From Aquisphaera giovannonii (lineage in GTDB: Bacteria; Planctomycetota; Planctomycetia; Isosphaerales; Isosphaeraceae), in assembly GCF_008087625.1 (NCBI RefSeq), contig NZ_CP042997.1:3410001-3474000 (forward strand): a DNA stretch of 64,000 nt, given 5' to 3'. A program made the position numbers and the translations under genes. The notes beneath the pieces are model-generated. The model was not told the origin of the DNA. It saw only the letters and a program-made list of their open reading frames with translations, and did not search any database. This document shows, piece by piece, positions 40,094 to 49,557 of the stretch (positions are counted from its first letter, which is position 1; every line of letters begins with the position of its first letter).

Positions 40094-41818
40094 TCACGCG
40101 TGATGGACGGGGGCCTTGGTCTCGGCCTTCCCGAGGCTGCTCGGCACGCCCGGGCCGTGGGTCGAGATGTGCTCGGCCCCGGCGTTCTTGACGATGATCG
40201 GATCCTCGTTGACGTAACCGAGCACGCCCATCTCGGGGATGTCGAGGCCCTCAATCTCGTCCTTCGCCGGGACGCGATTGCCGATGGTCTTCTCGATGAC
40301 GAAGAAGCTGATGTAGGCGACGGGGAAGACCCAGAGGACGTTCGCGGCGACGCCGATCGCCTGGGCCGTCAGCTGCCCGACGCCGCCTCCGTAGAAGAGG
40401 CCCAGCGGAGCCTTGTCCGCGACGCCGTTCCACCCGGCGCCATACTTCCCGTCGGCGAAGAGGCCGATCATGAGGCAGCCGAAGGCGCCGCAGACGCCGT
40501 GCACGCTGATCGCACCGACCGGATCGTCCAGCTTGAGCACCCGCTCCACGAAGAGGACGCTCCAGATCACCAGTACGCCCGCGATCCCGCCGATGATCAC
40601 CGCGGTGATCGGGTTGACGAATGCGCAAGGGGCCGTGATCGCCACCAGCCCGGCCAGCAGGCCGTTGCAGGCCATCGTGGGGTCGGGCTTGCCGAAGACC
40701 ATCCACATGTAAGTCTGGGCCGTCATGAACCCGGCCGAGCCGGCGAGCATCGTGCAGACGCAGACGCTCGCAATCCGCCCGTCGGCCAGGGCCAGCGTGC
40801 TGCCGCCGTTGAAACCGAACCAGCCGAAGGCGAGGATCAGGGTCCCCAGCACGACCATGGCGATGTTATGGCCGGGGATCGCGTTGGCCGAGCCGTCCTT
40901 GTTGAACTTGCCGATGCGAGGGCCCAGGATGATGGCGCCGGCCAGGGCGGTCACGCCGCCGGTCATGTGCACGACCGAGGAGCCCGCGAAGTCGATGTGG
41001 CCGTTGCCCAGGCCGAAGTTCACGCCCAGGTCGGCCAGCCAGCCGCCGCCCCAGACCCAGCACCCGTAGACGGGGTAGATCAGCATCGAGAGGACGAAGC
41101 CGTACGCGACGAAGGCGGAGAACTTCCAACGCTCCGCCAGGGCGCCCGTGGGGATCGTGGCGGTGGTGTCCATGAACACCATCTGGAAGAGGAACAGCGT
41201 GAGCACCGACATGTCGTTCGCGTCGCCGGCCAGGAAGAAGCCCGAGTACCCCAGCACCTCGAAGGGCTTCCCGAAGAGCTCGAACTTGACCATGTTGTGC
41301 AGGATGTCCGGGCCGTTCATCACGCCGATCGGGCCGAACCCGCCCATCTGGAGGGCGAACCCGCAGATGAAGTAGCCGAGCATGCCGATGCCGTAGATGG
41401 CGATGTTCATGGCCATCGTGTGGGCCACGTTCTTGGCCCGGCACAGCCCGGTCTCGACGAGTGCGAAGCCGGCCTGCATGAACATGACGAGGAAGCCGGC
41501 GATCAGGGCCCAGAGCATGTTCCCGTTGATCTTCAGCATGGCCACGTCGCGGGTGACCGTGTCCAGGCTCGACTTGCCGTCGGCCAGCGTCAGCGCCCCC
41601 GTCGTGCCGGCGCCCGTGTAGTTGCCGGTCGAGTCGGGCGACGCCGCGGGTTTCGTCACGTCGGGGGCCGCGGGGGCGGCGGGCGCAGGCGTGGTGGCCG
41701 CCGGCGCATCCGGCGCCTGCCCCTTCGCGGCGGGCGCCCCGTTCCAGAGCGTGACCAGGCCGAACCATCCGAACATCGCCAGTCCGAGGACCAGCCGTCG
41801 GGAGAGGGGACGCTTCAT
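40094..41818 (-). CDS. amt: Ammonium transporter with a long Pro/Ala-rich N-terminus (amt2)
   Basis: 574 residues. A signal peptide (MKRPLSRRLVLGLAMFGWFGL) is followed by a Pro/Ala-rich stretch of about 70 residues, then about 11 helices of the Amt fold. Pore histidines are H284 (VVHMTGGVTALAGA) and H440 (VHGVCGAFG). The family segment GAIILGPRIGKFNKDG and the FGWFGFNGGSTLALADGRIA motif are clear. The C-terminal tail NRVPAKDEIEGLDIPEMGVLGY matches the P-II binding region of Amt proteins. It is only moderately similar to amt1, so the two are distinct paralogues with possibly different affinities or sensing roles. It is divergent from the P-II gene. Confidence 0.95.
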   Translation of the reverse strand: MKRPLSRRLVLGLAMFGWFGLVTLWNGAPAAKGQAPDAPAATTPAPAAPAAPDVTKPAASPDSTGNYTGAGTTGALTLADGKSSLDTVTRDVAMLKINGNMLWALIAGFLVMFMQAGFALVETGLCRAKNVAHTMAMNIAIYGIGMLGYFICGFALQMGGFGPIGVMNGPDILHNMVKFELFGKPFEVLGYSGFFLAGDANDMSVLTLFLFQMVFMDTTATIPTGALAERWKFSAFVAYGFVLSMLIYPVYGCWVWGGGWLADLGVNFGLGNGHIDFAGSSVVHMTGGVTALAGAIILGPRIGKFNKDGSANAIPGHNIAMVVLGTLILAFGWFGFNGGSTLALADGRIASVCVCTMLAGSAGFMTAQTYMWMVFGKPDPTMACNGLLAGLVAITAPCAFVNPITAVIIGGIAGVLVIWSVLFVERVLKLDDPVGAISVHGVCGAFGCLMIGLFADGKYGAGWNGVADKAPLGLFYGGGVGQLTAQAIGVAANVLWVFPVAYISFFVIEKTIGNRVPAKDEIEGLDIPEMGVLGYVNEDPIIVKNAGAEHISTHGPGVPSSLGKAETKAPVHHA

Positions 41819-42580
41819 CTGCTGATTTCTCCTCGAGGATGAAATGATCAGGATTGTCGCGACTCTCGAGCGGCTCGAGATGACGACGTCGCACGTGCCG
41901 GCTGCGCCGCGATGTCACGACGGCGGGCTGTGGGATGACGTCGCGGCGCCGTAACCCCGTGCACCCTAGAGGAAACGGCGTGCCAGCCCCGCGCCGGCGG
42001 GCCGGCGGGGGGATCAAATTCCACATAAACCATTGGACAATAGTCGCTTGCGTACAAATCCGTGGGCACGGGAGGGGGCCCACCCGCGATCCGGGCCACG
42101 GGGGCGGGGGGCGATGTGCCCGCCTCTCCGGCACGGGTGTCAAGATTCTGGGCGTTGCGGAGCCCGGGCCAGGTCCCGCGGGGCAGCAATTCATTGAAAA
42201 AACCATCTCTCGATCCGATGTACACACGCTCATGCTTCGCAAGTTTGGATCGGTGTCCGTGGGCCCGTAGCCTCGCGCGGACGGGGCCGTCCGCTCGTTT
42301 CGGAGGGGTTCGTCCGGGGGAGGCGCGGGCACCCCTCGGCGGCGGCCTGCTCGCCGCGCACGCCGCATCGTTTCGCGGCACGGGACCTGCTATGCGAGGT
42401 GGGTCGATGCCCCGTGCCGGCATCGCTCAGCGGCATACCGGGGCGACGAATCGCTCGCCGCACACCGCGACTCGACATCGGCTGAGCTCCGCCCGAGCTT
42501 CCCGCGAGATGCCCCGCGCCGCCCCCGCCGATTCCATCCCGTGCCCTCGCGCGACCGCATCCTGGAGATGATGTACGACC
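41819..42580. promoter_or_regulatory. Divergent regulatory region of amt2 and the P-II gene with two sigma-54-like sites
   Basis: 762 bp, partly AT-rich. On the plus strand CGGCACG (42376-42382), 4 bp, CTGCT (42387-42391): GG and GC are 10 bp apart, two mismatches to TGGCACG-N4-TTGCT, 191 bp before the P-II start. On the minus strand TGGCACG (41985 to 41979), 4 bp, TTCC (41974 to 41971): a perfect -24 block but CC in place of the -12 GC, about 150 bp before amt2. Longer frames here have no support. Confidence 0.5.
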
Positions 42581-42928
42581 ATGAAATTGATCATCGCGAT
42601 CATCCAGCCGGACAAGTTGGAATCGATCCAGAAGGCGTTGACGGACGTCGAGGTCTTCAGGCTAACCGTAATCGATGCGCAGGGTTTCGGCCGGCAACTC
42701 GGCTACACCGAGATCTATCGGGGCCATGAGTACCGCGTGAACCTGCTGAAGAAGATCCAGATCGAGATCGCCGTGAACGAGCACTTCGTCCAGCCGACGA
42801 TCGACGCCATCATCGCCGGCGGACGCACCGAGCCGGACGGCAAGATCGGGGATGGGAAGATCTTCGTGCTGCCCCTCGAGGAATGCATCCGGATCCGCAC
42901 GGGCGAGCGCGGGTCGGACGCCATCTGA
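42581..42928 (+). CDS. glnK: P-II nitrogen regulatory protein
   Basis: 115 residues, the usual P-II size (112 plus a short tail). All three loops are readable: the T-loop GFGRQLGYTEIYRGHEYRVN has the modifiable tyrosine at residue 51, with His at 49 where most P-II proteins have Ala; the B-loop is GRTEPDGKIGDGKIFVLP; the C-loop is IRIRTGERGSDAI. P-II senses 2-oxoglutarate and ATP/ADP and blocks Amt channels by inserting the T-loop. Divergent from amt2 and 112 bp before the antiporter gene; the proximity to two amt genes supports a GlnK role. Confidence 0.95.
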   Translation: MKLIIAIIQPDKLESIQKALTDVEVFRLTVIDAQGFGRQLGYTEIYRGHEYRVNLLKKIQIEIAVNEHFVQPTIDAIIAGGRTEPDGKIGDGKIFVLPLEECIRIRTGERGSDAI

Positions 42929-43040
42929 GGACGGATCCCTTCCCGGTCCCGACGGGCCCGCCGCACCTCGACGGAGGCCGGCCCCTCGCCTCGAGGGCCT
43001 CACGCGGCGGTCAGCACAAACCCGGAGAGTCTCCCCCGTG

Positions 43041-44549
43041 ATGCGACGCGCCCGCAGTCCGTTCCCCGCGGGATGGCTGCTCTCGATCCTGCTGGCCGTG
43101 TTAGCCACCTGGCCGCAGCCGGCCCGGGGCCAATCGGAGGCCGCCGGCCTCACCAAGGAGGCGGCGGTCGCCGAGGAGGCGCGGGGCGGGGGCGGGGTCG
43201 GGCCCGCGGCGGACGCCGGGGCGCACGACGACCCGATCGCTCCCGTGCTGCTCGGCGTCATCGTCATCATCCTGGCCGCGAGGCTGGGCGGCCATGTGTT
43301 CGAGGTGCTGAAGCAGCCTCCGGTCCTGGGCGAGCTCGTGGTCGGAGTCGTCCTTGGGAATCTATCGCTCCTGGGCTACCACGGCCTCGACTTCCTCAAG
43401 GTGGTGGAGGGAGCGGGCCCCGCGACCATAGGCGTCGACGACCACCTCCGGATCGCGGGCATCTCGATCGATCACCTGGCGAGGATCGGCATCATCCTGC
43501 TGCTCTTCCAGGTGGGCCTCGAGGCGAACCTGGCCGACTTCCGACGCGTCGGCCTCTCGGCCTTCCGCGTGGCCGTCCTGGGGGTGGTGGCGCCCATGGT
43601 CCTGGGCTTCGGCGTGGGGGCCGTCCTCCTGCCGGACCGGGGGTGGCCGGTGCACCTGTTCCTCGGCGCCGCGCTCAGCGCGACGAGCGTCGGGATCACG
43701 GCGAGGGTGCTGCGGGACCTCGGGCGTGCGACGAGCCCCGAGTCGCAGATCGTCCTGGGGGCGGCCGTCATCGACGACGTCCTCGGCCTTCTCGTCCTCT
43801 CCGTCGTCCAGGGGATCGTCTTCTCGATGGGGTCGGCGTCCGGAGGCGTCCGCGAGGGGTTCGGGCTCATGAGCCTGGTCCTCATCGTGGCCAAGGCCTG
43901 CGGCTTCCTGGTCGGCGCCCTGGTGCTCGGGCAGTTCGTGAGCCGCACGGTGTTCAAGGCCGCGAGCTACCTCCAGGGGAGCGGGATGCTGACGGTCACG
44001 GCGCTGGCGATCTGCTTCTTCTTCTCCTGGATCGCCTCCCGAATGGGGCTGGCGCCCATCGTGGGCGCCTTCGCCGCCGGCCTGATCCTGGAGAAGGTCC
44101 AGTATCGGGAGCTGGCGGAGCGGCACGAGCGGAAGGAGCTGGAGGAGCTGATCCGCCCCCTCGCGGACCTCCTGGTGCCGATCTTCTTCGTGATGATGGG
44201 CCTCCAGGTGGACCTCCGGAGCCTCTCCGACCCCTCGGTCCTCGGCCTCGCCGCGGTCCTGTTCGTCGCGGCCGTCGTCGGCAAGCAGGTCTGCGCCTAC
44301 GGGGCATTGGAGGGCGGACTCGACCGGCTGAGTATCGGCGTGGGGATGATCCCGAGGGGGGAGGTCGGGCTCATCTTCGCCGCGATCGGCCGGCAGTTGC
44401 AGCTCAACGGGAAGAGCGTGGTGGACGAGGGGACCTATTCCGCGCTCGTCCTGGTCGTCATGGCGACGACCCTGGTGACGCCGCCCTTGCTCAAGTTCAC
44501 GCTGCAGCGATTCGCCGCGAGATCCGGCGCCGTCCCGGCCTCGGGCTGA
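43041..44549 (+). CDS. CPA2-family cation/proton antiporter
   Basis: 502 residues. It starts with a signal-peptide-like segment (PFPAGWLLSILLAVLATWPQ) and a Gly/Glu-rich link, then about 12 helices of the Na+/H+ exchanger domain: LLGVIVIILAARLGGHVFEVLKQPPVLGELVVGVVLGN, IGIILLLFQVGLEANLADF, GAALSATSVGITARVL, GAAVIDDVLGLL (the conserved Asp pair of the transport site), AFAAGLILEKVQY and FFVMMGLQVDL. No C-terminal RCK/TrkA domain, so it is KefB-like only in the transport part. It lies after the P-II gene and may be cotranscribed with it; it could relieve proton or cation stress during ammonium use (inference). Confidence 0.9.
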   Translation: MRRARSPFPAGWLLSILLAVLATWPQPARGQSEAAGLTKEAAVAEEARGGGGVGPAADAGAHDDPIAPVLLGVIVIILAARLGGHVFEVLKQPPVLGELVVGVVLGNLSLLGYHGLDFLKVVEGAGPATIGVDDHLRIAGISIDHLARIGIILLLFQVGLEANLADFRRVGLSAFRVAVLGVVAPMVLGFGVGAVLLPDRGWPVHLFLGAALSATSVGITARVLRDLGRATSPESQIVLGAAVIDDVLGLLVLSVVQGIVFSMGSASGGVREGFGLMSLVLIVAKACGFLVGALVLGQFVSRTVFKAASYLQGSGMLTVTALAICFFFSWIASRMGLAPIVGAFAAGLILEKVQYRELAERHERKELEELIRPLADLLVPIFFVMMGLQVDLRSLSDPSVLGLAAVLFVAAVVGKQVCAYGALEGGLDRLSIGVGMIPRGEVGLIFAAIGRQLQLNGKSVVDEGTYSALVLVVMATTLVTPPLLKFTLQRFAARSGAVPASG

Positions 44550-44574
44550 AGGGGCGACCTTGCCCCTTGGGACG

Positions 44575-44619
44575 AAGAAAGGCCCCGCCTCGCCCCATCG
44601 AAGCGGGGCGGGCGGGGCC
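44575..44619 (-). terminator. Terminator of the beta-barrel porin gene
   Basis: Stem GGCCCCGCC/GGCGGGGCC extended by CGCCCC/GGGGCG with one bulged T, and TTTCTT next on the minus strand. A shorter hairpin (AAGGGGC/GCCCCTT, 44549-44568) directly after the antiporter stop may serve the opposite strand. Confidence 0.7.
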
Positions 44620-44636
44620 GGAAATCGACGCCTAGA

Positions 44637-46295
44637 TCAGAAGATGAAGATCGCGTCCACGGCCAGGGTGAGCTGCGAGAAGCGGGTGTTGTTGCTGTAG
44701 GACGGGTGGAACTGAGACCAGTCGTACCGGGCCTCGGGGCGGATCCAGAGCCAGTCGTGCGGCTTGATCTGGCAGCCGAGGGTCTGCTCGTAGTAGGTGT
44801 CGCCCACGAGCAGGCCGGTGCGGGCCCCGTTCGTGTCCCAGAACACCTCCGACCGCCACACACCCATGAACTTGTCGCTGAACGAGTACAGGAACCAGTT
44901 GCCGAAGCTGTACCAGGTCTCCTGCTTCGCCTTGGCGTTCTGGACGACGCCGTTGACGATCGGTGAGCCGAGGCCGGGGACGTCCCGCTCCCAGCCCTGG
45001 TCGGTCTCCAGGACCTGCGTCAGCTTGTCGTTCCACTTGTGCGTGAGCACGGTGGTGAACAGGGTGCGATCATTCCGCTTGTAGCCCGGGTTGTTCAGGC
45101 CGGCGACGGACGGGATGTTGACGTAACCCGTCGGGTAGATCTGCTGGTTGGCCGGCAGGAAGCTGGGGTACTGGTTCGGCCCCCACACGCAGGTGAACGC
45201 CATGCTGGTCTTGTCGTCCTTGGACGTCCAGGAGAAGCCGCCGATGTACCCCCAGATATAGCGGTCATTGATCCAGCGGTCCCAGCCGTTGATCGTGCCG
45301 TTGTAGAGGTTGATCTTCTCGGTCAGGTGCAGCGTGGAGAGCATACCGACGTGGGTGAACGGCTGGCCGTAGTTGAACATGTACGGCACCGAGAGGAGCG
45401 GCCGACCGACGGCCGGCACGACTTCATATCCCGCGATCGTGTACCAGCGTCCTCCCTTGATGTCGAGGCCGCCCTTGGTGAGGATCGGCAGGTGGACCTC
45501 GCCGTAGAGCTGGGCCATGTCATATCCGGAGAACTGCCCCGGCCGGAAGGCGCCGTTGAACAGCCCCTGCATGTAGTTGAACTGCCAGTCGTTGCCGAAC
45601 AGGTTGTCGATCCGGAAGCCCCAATTGACGTTGTCCTCCTGCTTCAGCGGCTTCTCCAGGATGAGGTAGTACTGATTCCCCATCCATGAATTCGCCTTGA
45701 AGTTCGGGTTGACGCCGAAGTTGAAGCCGTTGCCGAAGCCGTTGGTGTTCCCGGTGTAGCTGTTCTGGATCCAGCCGTAGACCTTCCAGTCGGAATCCTG
45801 GGGCGCGTCCAGGAACTTCATCAGGAGGCCGCGCGTATCCTTCTTCTCCTCCTCCGCCTTGGCCTCCTCGCCCTCGGCCGCGGAGGTCGTCGGCTCGCCG
45901 CCCCCGAAGGCCCGCTCCGCGGCGGGCAGGCTGTAGTCGGTGGTGTTCGAGCCCGGCGTGCCCGGCTCGGCGTTGACCGCGGCGTCCGTCGACGCCGGCG
46001 GCTGCGTGGCCGGGGCGCTCGGCTGGGCCTCGATCACCGGCGGCTGGGGCGCCGACTCCGCCGCGGGGGCCTGGACGGTACGGACCGCACGGTCCATCAG
46101 TCCGTGACTGCCCGGCAGGTATCCCGGCTTCCCGCCGACATTCCCGAATGGAACCTCCCGCCTCGACGATGTCGAGGTGCTTCCATGTGAGCCGTCGGCG
46201 GCGCCACCCTGACCCCGGACGTATCCCGTGCTTACGCAGACCAGGAGGGCGATCGTCGCCCCGCCGGAGAATCCCTTACACCGCGGAGATCTCAT
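44637..46295 (-). CDS. Outer-membrane beta-barrel porin-like protein
   Basis: 552 residues from the ATG at 46295 (GGGGAGGAG just upstream). Signal peptide to about VRGQ, then about 120 residues rich in Pro/Ala/Ser/Glu with low complexity, and a C-terminal 390-residue region of amphipathic beta-strands (DSDWKVYGWIQNSYTGNT..., NQYYLILEKPLKQEDNVNWGFRIDNLFGNDW, WLWIRPEARYDWSQFHPSYS) ending in FIF, the terminal aromatic typical of outer-membrane barrels. It resembles the BBP2/OmpL-like porins of planctomycetes. Placed between the antiporter and glutamine synthetase genes, it may admit ammonium or other small solutes (inference). Confidence 0.8.
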   Translation of the reverse strand: MRSPRCKGFSGGATIALLVCVSTGYVRGQGGAADGSHGSTSTSSRREVPFGNVGGKPGYLPGSHGLMDRAVRTVQAPAAESAPQPPVIEAQPSAPATQPPASTDAAVNAEPGTPGSNTTDYSLPAAERAFGGGEPTTSAAEGEEAKAEEEKKDTRGLLMKFLDAPQDSDWKVYGWIQNSYTGNTNGFGNGFNFGVNPNFKANSWMGNQYYLILEKPLKQEDNVNWGFRIDNLFGNDWQFNYMQGLFNGAFRPGQFSGYDMAQLYGEVHLPILTKGGLDIKGGRWYTIAGYEVVPAVGRPLLSVPYMFNYGQPFTHVGMLSTLHLTEKINLYNGTINGWDRWINDRYIWGYIGGFSWTSKDDKTSMAFTCVWGPNQYPSFLPANQQIYPTGYVNIPSVAGLNNPGYKRNDRTLFTTVLTHKWNDKLTQVLETDQGWERDVPGLGSPIVNGVVQNAKAKQETWYSFGNWFLYSFSDKFMGVWRSEVFWDTNGARTGLLVGDTYYEQTLGCQIKPHDWLWIRPEARYDWSQFHPSYSNNTRFSQLTLAVDAIFIF

Positions 46296-46808
46296 CCTGA
46301 GCTCCTCCCCGTACTTACCTTCGATGATCCATTGAAACATCAGGCGACCTGATACGAGCGATCCCTCTTAGCCGCGCACCGCATTCGGAGCCGGCCCCTT
46401 CGCTGGTCCGGACGGTCTTTTCATTCCGCTGATTCGCCCGACGAGTGGGCACCGCCCTCCGCTTCCATGGACACGCCAACACCCCGCGAGCCGCGGGGTG
46501 GAGCCGGACCTACTTGTCCGACCTCCACCGATTCGGTTCCCGATCGAGCCGCCTTCGGAGAGGACACGGCGCTCGAAATTGTCACGAATGAGATCGGATG
46601 CCGGGCCTTGTCAATTGAAGGGATTCCCCGCAAGAGGATGAAAGGGAAAGCCCTGGCGGTAGGATGGGAAAGCCTTGCGGGTGCGGAGATGCCGAGGATG
46701 CCGGACACGAACGAAAAGGCCCTCCCCCGACGACGGATCTCGGGAGAGGGCCCACTCAATGCCCACGGGCGAGGCCGGCGGATCGGCCTCGGATAGCGGA
46801 CCGGATCT
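46296..46808. other. 513-bp gap between the porin and glutamine synthetase genes
   Basis: Holds the terminator of glutamine synthetase (46714-46752), a short palindrome ATCAGG-CGA-CCTGAT-like element at 46339-46353 about 45 bp upstream of the porin start, and presumably the porin promoter. Open frames here (46467-46796 plus, 46421-46759 minus) are not supported. Confidence 0.45.
46714..46752 (-). terminator. Glutamine synthetase terminator
   Basis: GGCCCTCTCCCG (46752-46741, minus strand) pairs with CGGGGGAGGGCC (46729-46718) with an 11-nt loop; TTTT follows. It lies about 55 bp after the glutamine synthetase stop. Confidence 0.85.
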
Positions 46809-48995
46809 TTACTTGATGAACAGCATCTCCTGGTAGGTCGGCAGCGGCCAGAGGTCGTCGGCCACGATGGTCTCCAGCTTGTCGCCCGCGGCCCGGACGG
46901 CGTTCATCGCGGGGATGACGACGTCGCGGGAGTGCTTGGCGTGCTCGAGCGACCCGCCGGCGGACGTCTCCTCGATGGCGTCGGAGAGCTTGTCGACGGC
47001 CGACTGGAGCTCGTCGATCCCGGCGACGAGCTCGGAGAGGTGCGCCGACTGGCCCTTCGGGACGGTGATGCCGCTGTTCTTCAGGTTGGCGATCGAGCCC
47101 GCGACCTCGGCCTGATAGCGCAGCGCGGCGGGTAGGATCTGCCGCTGGGCGATCTGGAGGGTCAACTGGGTCTCGATGTTGATCGTCTTGTGGTAGCCCT
47201 CGAGGAAGATCTCGTAGCGGGAGTGCAGCTCGCGCTCGGAGAGGACGCCGTACTTCGTGAACAGGCCGATCGACTTCGGCGAGACCAGGTCGGGGAGGCT
47301 GTCGATGGTGCTCTTGCGGTTGGGGAGGCCGCGCTTCTCCGCCTCCTGGTGCCACGCCTCGCTGTAGTTGTCGCCGTTGAAGAGGACCGCCTTGCTGTCC
47401 TTGATGGCCGCCTGGAGCAGCTTCTGGATCTCGGCGTTGAGGTCCTTCTTCTCGGCGACGGCCTTCTCGAGGGTCGTGGCGAACTCGTCGAGGGCCTCGG
47501 CGACGATCGTGTTGAGGACGACGATGGGGCCGGCGATCGACTGGGCGGAGCCGCAGGCGCGGAACTCGAACTTGTTCCCCGTGAAGGCGAACGGGCTGGT
47601 CCGGTTGCGGTCGCCGGCGTCGCGGGGGAGCGTCGGCAGGACGGTGACGCCGATCTTCATCTCGCCGCCGGCCTTGGCGGACTTGGCGCCGCCGGCCTCG
47701 ATCTGGTCGACGATGTCCTGGAGCATGTCGCCCAGGAAGATCGAGATGATGGCCGGCGGGGCCTCGTTGGCGCCGAGCCGGTGGTCGTTGCCGGCGTGGG
47801 CGACGGCGACGCGGAGCAGGTCGGCGTGCTTGTGGACCGCCTTGATGACGGCCACCAGGAAGATCAGGAACTGGGCGTTCTGGTGCGGGGTGTCGCCCGG
47901 CTTGAGGAGGTTGTTGCCCAGGTCGTCGGACATCGACCAGTTCAGGTGCTTGCCCGAGCCGTTGACGCCGGCGAAGGGCTTCTCGTGGAGCAGGAGCTGG
48001 AGGCCGTAGCGGTCGGCCACCCGCTTCATGGTCTCCATGACCAGCATGTTGTGGTCGGTCGCGACGTTCGCGTTCTCGAAGATCGGGGCGATCTCATACT
48101 GGGCCGGGGAGACCTCGTTGTGGCGGGTCTTCACCGGGACGCCCAGCTTGTAGAGCTCGGTCTCGGTCTCGAGCATGCAGGCCAGGACCCGCTCCGGGAT
48201 GGCGCCGAAGTAGTGGTCCTCCATCTCCTGCCCCTTGGGGGGCTTGGCGCCGAAGAGGGTCCGCCCGGCGTTCATCAGGTCGGGGCGGTTGTAGTAGAAG
48301 TTCTTGTCGATGAGGAAGTATTCCTGCTCCGGGCCGGCCGTGGTGAACACGGTGCTGGCGTGGGAGCCGAACAGCCGGAGGATGCGGAGGGCCTGCTTGG
48401 AGAGGACCTCGACGGAGCGGAGCAGGGGGGTCTTCTTGTCCAGGGCCTCGCCGGTCCAGGAGCAGAAGGCCGTCGGGATGCAGAGCGTCGTGCCGTTGGG
48501 GTTCTCGAGGATGAAGGCCGGGCTCGTCGGGTCCCACGCGGTGTAGCCGCGGGCCTCGAAGGTGGCGCGGATGCCCCCGGAGGGGAAGCTCGAGGCGTCG
48601 GGCTCGCCGCGGATGAGCTCCTTGCCGCCGAACTCGGCGATCGCCCCGCCGCCCTCGGTGGGGGTCAGGAACGAGTCGTGCTTCTCGGCCGTCAGGCCGG
48701 TCATCGGCTGGAACCAGTGGGTATAGTGCGTGGCCCCGCGCTCGATGGCCCAGTCCTTCATCGCCGCGGCCACCACGTCGGCCACGGACGCGTCCAGGGC
48801 CACGCCCTTGCGCAGGGTCTCGCGGATCGCCTTGTAGACGTTCTCCGGCAGCCGGGCCCTCATCTGGTCATCCGAGAAGACGTTGCTGCCGAAGAGCTGG
48901 CGGATCGTCGTCGTGGTCTTCGGGGCCCGGCGGCCCGTGGCCGGCCAGTTGGTCACCGATTCGATCGCAGCTTGTCTCGCCCGTGCGTGTTCCAT
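46809..48995 (-). CDS. glnN: Type III glutamine synthetase
   Basis: 728 residues, the length of GSIII and much longer than GSI (about 450-470). The start [14 protein letters not shown] follows CCAGGAG. Family signatures: [23 protein letters not shown] at about 35-57, [52 protein letters not shown] (ammonia-binding and active-site loop), [23 protein letters not shown] and [15 protein letters not shown]. The C-terminal about 250 residues are the GSIII-specific extension. Glutamate + NH3 + ATP give glutamine; it is the entry enzyme for the ammonium imported by the Amt proteins, feeding gltBD. No GlnA (type I) is seen here. Confidence 0.97.
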   Translation of the reverse strand: MEHARARQAAIESVTNWPATGRRAPKTTTTIRQLFGSNVFSDDQMRARLPENVYKAIRETLRKGVALDASVADVVAAAMKDWAIERGATHYTHWFQPMTGLTAEKHDSFLTPTEGGGAIAEFGGKELIRGEPDASSFPSGGIRATFEARGYTAWDPTSPAFILENPNGTTLCIPTAFCSWTGEALDKKTPLLRSVEVLSKQALRILRLFGSHASTVFTTAGPEQEYFLIDKNFYYNRPDLMNAGRTLFGAKPPKGQEMEDHYFGAIPERVLACMLETETELYKLGVPVKTRHNEVSPAQYEIAPIFENANVATDHNMLVMETMKRVADRYGLQLLLHEKPFAGVNGSGKHLNWSMSDDLGNNLLKPGDTPHQNAQFLIFLVAVIKAVHKHADLLRVAVAHAGNDHRLGANEAPPAIISIFLGDMLQDIVDQIEAGGAKSAKAGGEMKIGVTVLPTLPRDAGDRNRTSPFAFTGNKFEFRACGSAQSIAGPIVVLNTIVAEALDEFATTLEKAVAEKKDLNAEIQKLLQAAIKDSKAVLFNGDNYSEAWHQEAEKRGLPNRKSTIDSLPDLVSPKSIGLFTKYGVLSERELHSRYEIFLEGYHKTINIETQLTLQIAQRQILPAALRYQAEVAGSIANLKNSGITVPKGQSAHLSELVAGIDELQSAVDKLSDAIEETSAGGSLEHAKHSRDVVIPAMNAVRAAGDKLETIVADDLWPLPTYQEMLFIK

Positions 48996-49557
48996 GGAAT
49001 GGCTCCTGGATTCAGGGAATCGTGAGGATCCGCCGCGTCTGTGCCCCGGGGCACCCCGCGCCCTCATCCGGCCCCGCCGGCCGGACCGATCGGCGGCCGC
49101 CGGGACGGACCCGGCACCCGCTCGTCCGCCGGGGGAGGGGAGAGGGCGTTGCGATATCAATATGCACACATGACGCGGTCGCAGGAAGTACCGATCTTGT
49201 CGGAAAGCCTTTCCACTCGGCCCGCATCCCTCGGCGTCCGCGCCGGCCTCGCCGGGTGGCGAGGGGACGCCGGATTGACCGGAGGGACCCGACCGATCGA
49301 GAACCAGGCTCGCGAAAGGAGCGGACACGCCGCGAAAGGGCGTTTCGGCCAGGGCCGGATGCGGCCCACGTCCGTCATGCGCACGCCGCGGATCGTACCG
49401 TCGATTCGTCTCAGCGCGGGAGAGAACGCCGATCCTGGGATCGTGGTCATCGACCGCTCGCGCATCGAGCGGCCTCGAGGTCCCATTCTCGAAGTTTCAG
49501 AGTATATCGTGCGAATCATGGATTCGCCAGACCCCACGGGGGCCCGGATGTCCCGAT
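48996..49557. other. Intergenic region upstream of glutamine synthetase
   Basis: 562 bp, with low-GC spots near 49150-49200 and 49495-49520. It should carry the glutamine synthetase promoter. I looked for a sigma-54 element on the minus strand like those of amt1 and the P-II gene and did not find one. No supported gene. Confidence 0.35.
49549..49557. repeat. Left copy of the 9-bp target duplication
   Basis: TGTCCCGAT directly before the left inverted repeat; identical copy at 51088-51096. Confidence 0.85.

Noticed and set aside
46467-46796. Plus-strand frame of 109 codons after the porin gene
   Set aside because: It covers the glutamine synthetase terminator and has no ribosome binding site.
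48996-49557. Sigma-54 promoter upstream of glutamine synthetase
   Set aside because: No GG-N10-GC arrangement with acceptable flanks on the minus strand.
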